From contig NZ_AP018771.1 of assembly GCF_019703545.1 (NCBI RefSeq), forward strand, positions 1,116,001-1,180,000: DNA of 64,000 nucleotides, read 5' to 3'. This document shows, piece by piece, positions 59,825 through 64,000 of this stretch. The translations under genes were made by a program, and so were the position numbers. The notes beneath the pieces are model-generated. The model was not told the DNA's origin. It did no database searches and saw nothing but the letters and a program-made list of their open reading frames with translations. Every line of letters starts with the position of its first letter. Within the stretch, counting starts at the first letter, position 1. The DNA is from Haemophilus influenzae. GTDB lineage: Bacteria; Pseudomonadota; Gammaproteobacteria; Enterobacterales; Pasteurellaceae.

Positions 59825-62470
59825 TTATTTTGATAACGCACCACTTCCCCAAGTTTGCACTTCTTCAGGGCGGTTTATTTGAAGCAAGAAACGTTTGTTG
59901 GGCTGCGCTTGCGGTTGAATTTCTTTTTCTGCTGGTGTGGAGAAAGAAATCCCACCTTTTAGCAACTGCTGAACGCTACCCGTATTAAATACCGCACCTT
60001 TCCAGCCTAAGCTAAAGTCGTAGCCTGATGCGATCCAAAATTCTGTGTTTTGTCGAACAAGATGGCTATATTTCGGCATAATGGCAATATGCACTAACAC
60101 ACGATCACCAAGACTATTAAGTTCAAATTTCTTCACTGTGCCAACTTCTACACCTCGATAAAGAATTGGCGAACCTTCACTTAAATTCATCGCATCACGC
60201 GTTTCTAAAATAAACGGCGTGCCATTGCTAAATTTATTACGTTGTGGTGCCGTTTGTGCTAAATTAAATTGTGTTTTTGTGTTTCCATTACCAATTTCAA
60301 TATCAATATAAGGCTGTAATAAACTATCAAGGTTATTTATTCCACCAGCCGAAATTTGTGGCGAGATTATCGTAAAATTAGCCCCTTCTTTTGCAATTAT
60401 ATTCATATAATTTGGATTTATTAGGGCTTTTGCAGTAATGCGTTTTGCTTTTGCATCAAGCTGAATACTGTCAATTTGCCCCACATCTAAACCAAGATAG
60501 CGCAGATTCATTCCTTTGCTAAGATTAGTTGCATCATCTGTGATTAACGTAATTACAAACCCAATGGATTTTGCATAACTTTCATTTGCATAAAGTGTTC
60601 GATTATTGCCTGAACCGCCATTATCAAAGCTAATCGCCCCTTTTAAGGAACGTGCAAGTGGCGTTGCTTGAATACTAATGCCTTTTGGACTTACATCTAT
60701 TTTTGCCGCACTTTCTACCCAAAAACGGCTTTTATCTGTCAATAAATGTTGATAAGCAGGATAAATATAAATGTCTACATCAAAGTTATTTGTTTTAGGT
60801 TTAATACTTAAAATTTTTCCTACTTCAAATTGACGATATAGTACAAGAGAGCCTTTATCAATGCTTGGTAAGGTTTGGGTGTGTAAGGTTATCGTTGGCG
60901 TAAGAATATTTCCTGTGATGCCATGTTCAGCATTGCTAATATTTTGATAAAGCGGATAACTGGTTTTAGCTTTTCCCAAAGCTTGTTTTGCCAGCACTCG
61001 AACGCCGCCTTGTAACCATTTTTCTGGTGTCGCGGATTCAAAACGCAATCCATCTAATCCAACGCTTATATCAAAATTGGTTGCTGCCACAAATTGTGTA
61101 TCTTCGTGAATTAAATTGCGGTATTCAGAGGCAATTGCTGCTTTAAATTGTACGCCATTTACATCTATTGTTTGTGAAACAATTTGCCCAATTATCATAT
61201 TGTTATAAAACACATTTTGCCCTTCGCTTACACCATAATTTTCTGGCGCAGTAAGGGTTAAAACTAACGTGTTAGGCGCATTGAGTAATAATTCATTTTC
61301 TTTAATCACGTTAAATTGATGTTTAGTTTCGCCGTCTCCCGCAATCACATCAAAATATTCGCCACGAAAGAATTTTTTTGGTTCTGCTAAATTGCCAAGA
61401 TCTATTTTTTTATTGCGTAGGACAATTTTGCTATTCGCTTTAAACAAAGAGGCTTGGTTTGGATCTATCAATAAACTGCCCTCTAAAATTTCATCGTCGT
61501 TTTCTACCGCACTTAGCTTGGCGAGAATCCCTATAGCATTATCTTGAGAATAAACTTCCGTTTGCCCTGCAATAAGAGCGGAAGAGGCAGGAATTGTTAC
61601 CTTAATTTCAATCCCACGTTTAGCCGCTTTTAAATTGGTATAGAGCGTGAAATGACTATTTTCATCTGCTTTTGGGCTGTCAGCTGGAGAGTCAAAAGAA
61701 ACGGCACCTTGCACAACTGCATTTAAACTTTCTACATTTAGGTTTAAGCCTGCTGGGCTAATGTTCGCGTTAATGCCACTAATATTCCAAAAGCGTGAAT
61801 CTTTTTTCACAAACTTGGCATAGGCTTTATCAATGACCACATCTATTTCTACTTTATTGTTTTTATTAATACGGTAATCATAGATTTTTCCTACAGGTAA
61901 TTTTTTAAAATACACAGACGCACCAATAGAAATCGAACCTAAATCATCAGAAATTAAGTGAATCAATAAATCTCCTGCGGAAACTTGTGCAATAGGGCCT
62001 TGTTCTTCTGCTATAAATTCATCTTCACGATCGCCATCACCTGGTTGAAGAGTAATGTAATTACCTGACACGAGAGAATCTAATCCTGAAATGCCAGCAA
62101 GAGAAACATTTGGTTGCACAAGCCAAAATTTTGTATTTTCACGCAAAATACTTGATGCTTCAGGATTGATATTGGCTACAACTTCCACTTTTTGCAGGTT
62201 ATCAGTGAAATGAACTTCTTTTACTATGCCAATTTGTAATCCTTGATAACGAATTTGAGTTTTATCCGCAACGATACCTGAACCATTGGTAAAGGTAATC
62301 GTAATGCTAGTACCGCGTTCTTTCACAATTTGGAAGAATAAAATTGCCCCGATACATAATGCGATAAAAGGCAATAGCCAAAAAGGCGAAATGCGTTTTG
62401 TTTTACGTAAGTTCGCTGTTCTTTCTTGATATTTTTCTTCTATTGAGGAGGAATTATTTTTCTCTGTCAT
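59825..62470 (-). CDS. letB: Seven-MCE-domain lipid transport protein (LetB/YebT type)
   Basis: Periplasm-spanning MCE protein that carries lipids between inner and outer membrane, 881 residues. One N-terminal membrane helix (about 28-48) is followed by seven MCE domains, each marked by a motif of the type GxxVxYxGxxVGxV: examples are QIRYQGLQIGIV, VYFKKLPVGKI, VFYNNMIIGQI, LRYLGLDVGQI and ILYRGVEVGTV. PqiB of E. coli has three MCE domains and about 546 residues, while LetB/YebT has seven and about 877, so this is the LetB type even though such genes are often named pqiB. It overlaps letA by 17 bases. Confidence 0.88.
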   Translation of the reverse strand: MTEKNNSSSIEEKYQERTANLRKTKRISPFWLLPFIALCIGAILFFQIVKERGTSITITFTNGSGIVADKTQIRYQGLQIGIVKEVHFTDNLQKVEVVANINPEASSILRENTKFWLVQPNVSLAGISGLDSLVSGNYITLQPGDGDREDEFIAEEQGPIAQVSAGDLLIHLISDDLGSISIGASVYFKKLPVGKIYDYRINKNNKVEIDVVIDKAYAKFVKKDSRFWNISGINANISPAGLNLNVESLNAVVQGAVSFDSPADSPKADENSHFTLYTNLKAAKRGIEIKVTIPASSALIAGQTEVYSQDNAIGILAKLSAVENDDEILEGSLLIDPNQASLFKANSKIVLRNKKIDLGNLAEPKKFFRGEYFDVIAGDGETKHQFNVIKENELLLNAPNTLVLTLTAPENYGVSEGQNVFYNNMIIGQIVSQTIDVNGVQFKAAIASEYRNLIHEDTQFVAATNFDISVGLDGLRFESATPEKWLQGGVRVLAKQALGKAKTSYPLYQNISNAEHGITGNILTPTITLHTQTLPSIDKGSLVLYRQFEVGKILSIKPKTNNFDVDIYIYPAYQHLLTDKSRFWVESAAKIDVSPKGISIQATPLARSLKGAISFDNGGSGNNRTLYANESYAKSIGFVITLITDDATNLSKGMNLRYLGLDVGQIDSIQLDAKAKRITAKALINPNYMNIIAKEGANFTIISPQISAGGINNLDSLLQPYIDIEIGNGNTKTQFNLAQTAPQRNKFSNGTPFILETRDAMNLSEGSPILYRGVEVGTVKKFELNSLGDRVLVHIAIMPKYSHLVRQNTEFWIASGYDFSLGWKGAVFNTGSVQQLLKGGISFSTPAEKEIQPQAQPNKRFLLQINRPEEVQTWGSGALSK

Positions 62471-63704
62471 AAATTTTCCAAATTAATTTGCTATCAAATT
62501 GTGAGGTGGAAAGCATAGTGCAAAATACGGCTGCACCAAAATAAAATGCGCCTGGCCCTACGGTAAAATTAATGATTTCTCCGCGTGTGACAAGCGACAT
62601 CATTAAGGCTAATACAAATAAATCAAGCATAGACCAGCGTCCAACAAAATGTACTAGATGTAATAAACGCATTTGCCATTTAATAGAATGTTGCCATTTA
62701 AAATGCACGCAAGCAAGTAAGTAAAGCATAATAAAAATTTTGCTGATAGGCACGAAAATACTGGCAAAAAACACAACAAAAGCAACAAAATAACTACCTG
62801 ATTTAACAAATGAAATAACCCCAGAAATTAACGTATCTTCAGATAATGCACCTGTTAAATAAATGCCAGATATAGGTAATAAATTTGCAGGAAAAAGCAT
62901 AATAATCCCTGCAATTAAGGTTGCCCAAGTTGCTTGTAATTTTAGCTTATCCGATGTATTAAGAGGCGATTGGCAGCGGGGACAATAAATTTTTTGTTGA
63001 TTATCGTATTGGATAGATTTTTGCGTAAAGGTGTAATGGCAAGCAGGACATAATTCAACAGCTTGTTTTGTATAAACTGGAGTACATTCAGGATAAAATT
63101 CCTGCCACAAGGCGGAAAGATTAAGTTTGATAAAAAGCAGCGTGGTTAAAAGTGCGGTAAAAATAAAAGGAATTAAATAAATATTAATTTCTAATGTTGC
63201 ATATTCGCGTACTTTAAATATGGTTACCCCAAGTGCCACTAAATAAACATCAAACATTACCCAAGCTTTAATGTAACCAAGAAATAGTAAAACACTACGT
63301 GGTTTTATCTGAAAAATCTTAGCCAGCCAAAGCATAATAACTAAAAGTGCAAAAGTAATCGGCATTACTACTGCACAAATAAAGATCATAAACGCGGTAT
63401 ATTCATAACCACCTACTGCCATTTTCCAAATGCCATCCCAAATAGAGGCATCAATTTTAATACCTAATAAATGTAAACTTAATAAGGGGTAGTTCAAGGA
63501 AAAGGGCATTAATATCAAAATAGATAATGCAATCATTGCACAACGATGTAATGACCACCTCGTACCACTTGCTAACAGATGATGACAACGTGGGCATTCG
63601 GCTTGTTCATTCGATTGAAGAATAACAGGCACGTTAATGCAAGCATCACATTCTGTGCATTTTAAAATTTGAAATGAAGGCGAAGTTAGCTTTGTTTTAG
63701 GCAC
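62454..63704 (-). CDS. letA: PqiA-domain integral membrane protein (LetA/YebS type)
   Basis: Inner-membrane partner of the MCE protein, 416 residues. Two PqiA units, each with a zinc-ribbon-like cysteine pair (CTECDACINV with ECPRCHHL; CPACHYTF with YCPRCQSPL) followed by four membrane helices. The gene order letA-letB next to proQ matches the E. coli yebS-yebT/proQ neighbourhood, supporting the Let rather than Pqi assignment. Divergent from proQ. Confidence 0.87.
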   Translation of the reverse strand: MPKTKLTSPSFQILKCTECDACINVPVILQSNEQAECPRCHHLLASGTRWSLHRCAMIALSILILMPFSLNYPLLSLHLLGIKIDASIWDGIWKMAVGGYEYTAFMIFICAVVMPITFALLVIMLWLAKIFQIKPRSVLLFLGYIKAWVMFDVYLVALGVTIFKVREYATLEINIYLIPFIFTALLTTLLFIKLNLSALWQEFYPECTPVYTKQAVELCPACHYTFTQKSIQYDNQQKIYCPRCQSPLNTSDKLKLQATWATLIAGIIMLFPANLLPISGIYLTGALSEDTLISGVISFVKSGSYFVAFVVFFASIFVPISKIFIMLYLLACVHFKWQHSIKWQMRLLHLVHFVGRWSMLDLFVLALMMSLVTRGEIINFTVGPGAFYFGAAVFCTMLSTSQFDSKLIWKIYDREK

Positions 63705-63887
63705 GTTTGTGGTCTTTCTTTATGAATTAAAGCACGCCATTCTATCGTTGTTTTAACGTATTTGTGAAGTCTTGGCGTTATTTTTGTGTGAAATTTATTC
63801 AGCATAACGGGATCCGTTGTTAATTTTGTAAAAAGTGCGATAAACTAGGCAAATCTTTATTTTATTAATAGCCTCAAGGATATAAAT

Positions 63888-64000
63888 ATGACTGACACAC
63901 AATTATCATCTCAAGTTACAGATGTGCAAACGGAAGTGCAAAAATTAACCAATGCAAAAGCTATCATTGCTTATTTAGCAGAAAAATTTCCTCTTTGCTT
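63888..64000 (+). CDS. proQ: RNA chaperone ProQ, C-terminal part outside window
   Basis: Start of a FinO-domain RNA-binding protein. Only 37 codons are visible: after a short N-terminal extension (MTDTQLSSQVTDVQTEVQKL) comes TNAKAIIAYLAEKFPLC, the first helix of the ProQ/FinO fold. The ATG follows CAAGGA. The remainder lies beyond the window edge. Confidence 0.85.
   Translation, partial: MTDTQLSSQVTDVQTEVQKLTNAKAIIAYLAEKFPLC

Overview
The window is a piece of a Haemophilus influenzae chromosome, or of a very close relative. Four things point to this. The 9-bp DNA uptake signal (AAGTGCGGT / ACCGCACTT) recurs throughout, often as an inverted pair forming a terminator. The base composition is low in G+C. 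The six-gene lsg lipooligosaccharide cluster is present. The gene order is the one I remember for strain Rd, running roughly from purC to proQ.

Layout. 0-4.6 kb: purC (cut by the window edge, with a PurR operator), the erpA / UPF0231 / mrcB operon, and map. 4.6-13.2 kb: glnD, wecA, tRNA-Gly(GCC), orn, rsgA and the PTS genes ptsH, ptsI, crr. 13.2-14.4 kb: a cluster of four perfect hairpins, then a decayed manA. 14.5-19.3 kb: ygiW with its two-component system, then a BCCT carrier behind a structured leader. 19.4-24.7 kb: a restriction-modification island. It holds a GIY-YIG/helicase protein, two adenine-methylase-type proteins and a divergent XRE-type regulator, with a 135-bp MITE-like element inside it and a set of ACGTAA repeats at the regulator/methylase junction. 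24.7-31.2 kb: pepA, lptFG and metE (MetJ boxes), followed by an insertion-sequence remnant. 31.2-37.8 kb: a YdcF/ElyC-type protein and lsgABCDEF. 37.8-41.4 kb: modE and modABC. 41.4-51.1 kb: a sodium symporter, nth, the rnf electron-transport operon and sohB. 51.3-55.8 kb: a UPF0319 protein, a YccS-like membrane protein, kdsC and kdsD. 55.9-63.7 kb: rnpB, the di-iron repair protein YtfE, a Moco riboswitch with moaA-moaC-moaD-moaE, and a letAB (pqiAB-like) lipid-transport pair. The window ends inside proQ.

Functional themes. Molybdenum uptake (modABC, ModE) and molybdenum cofactor synthesis (moaACDE behind a probable Moco riboswitch) both lie here, near an FNR-like site, which fits anaerobic respiration with molybdoenzymes. 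Envelope building is heavily represented: mrcB, wecA, lptFG, lsgA-F, kdsCD and letAB. The PTS core sits beside a dead mannose-6-phosphate isomerase.

The least ordinary items are these: the restriction-modification island, with a methylase-like partner lacking a visible NPPY motif, its repeats and its inverted-repeat element; an unannotated-looking 27-codon membrane peptide ORF fitted between rnfA and rnfB; the 168-bp tandem repeats in rnfC, most of which carry an inverted pair of uptake signals; the four-hairpin cluster after crr; and the structured leader of the BCCT carrier gene. All calls were made by reading the sequence. No database search or folding program was run.
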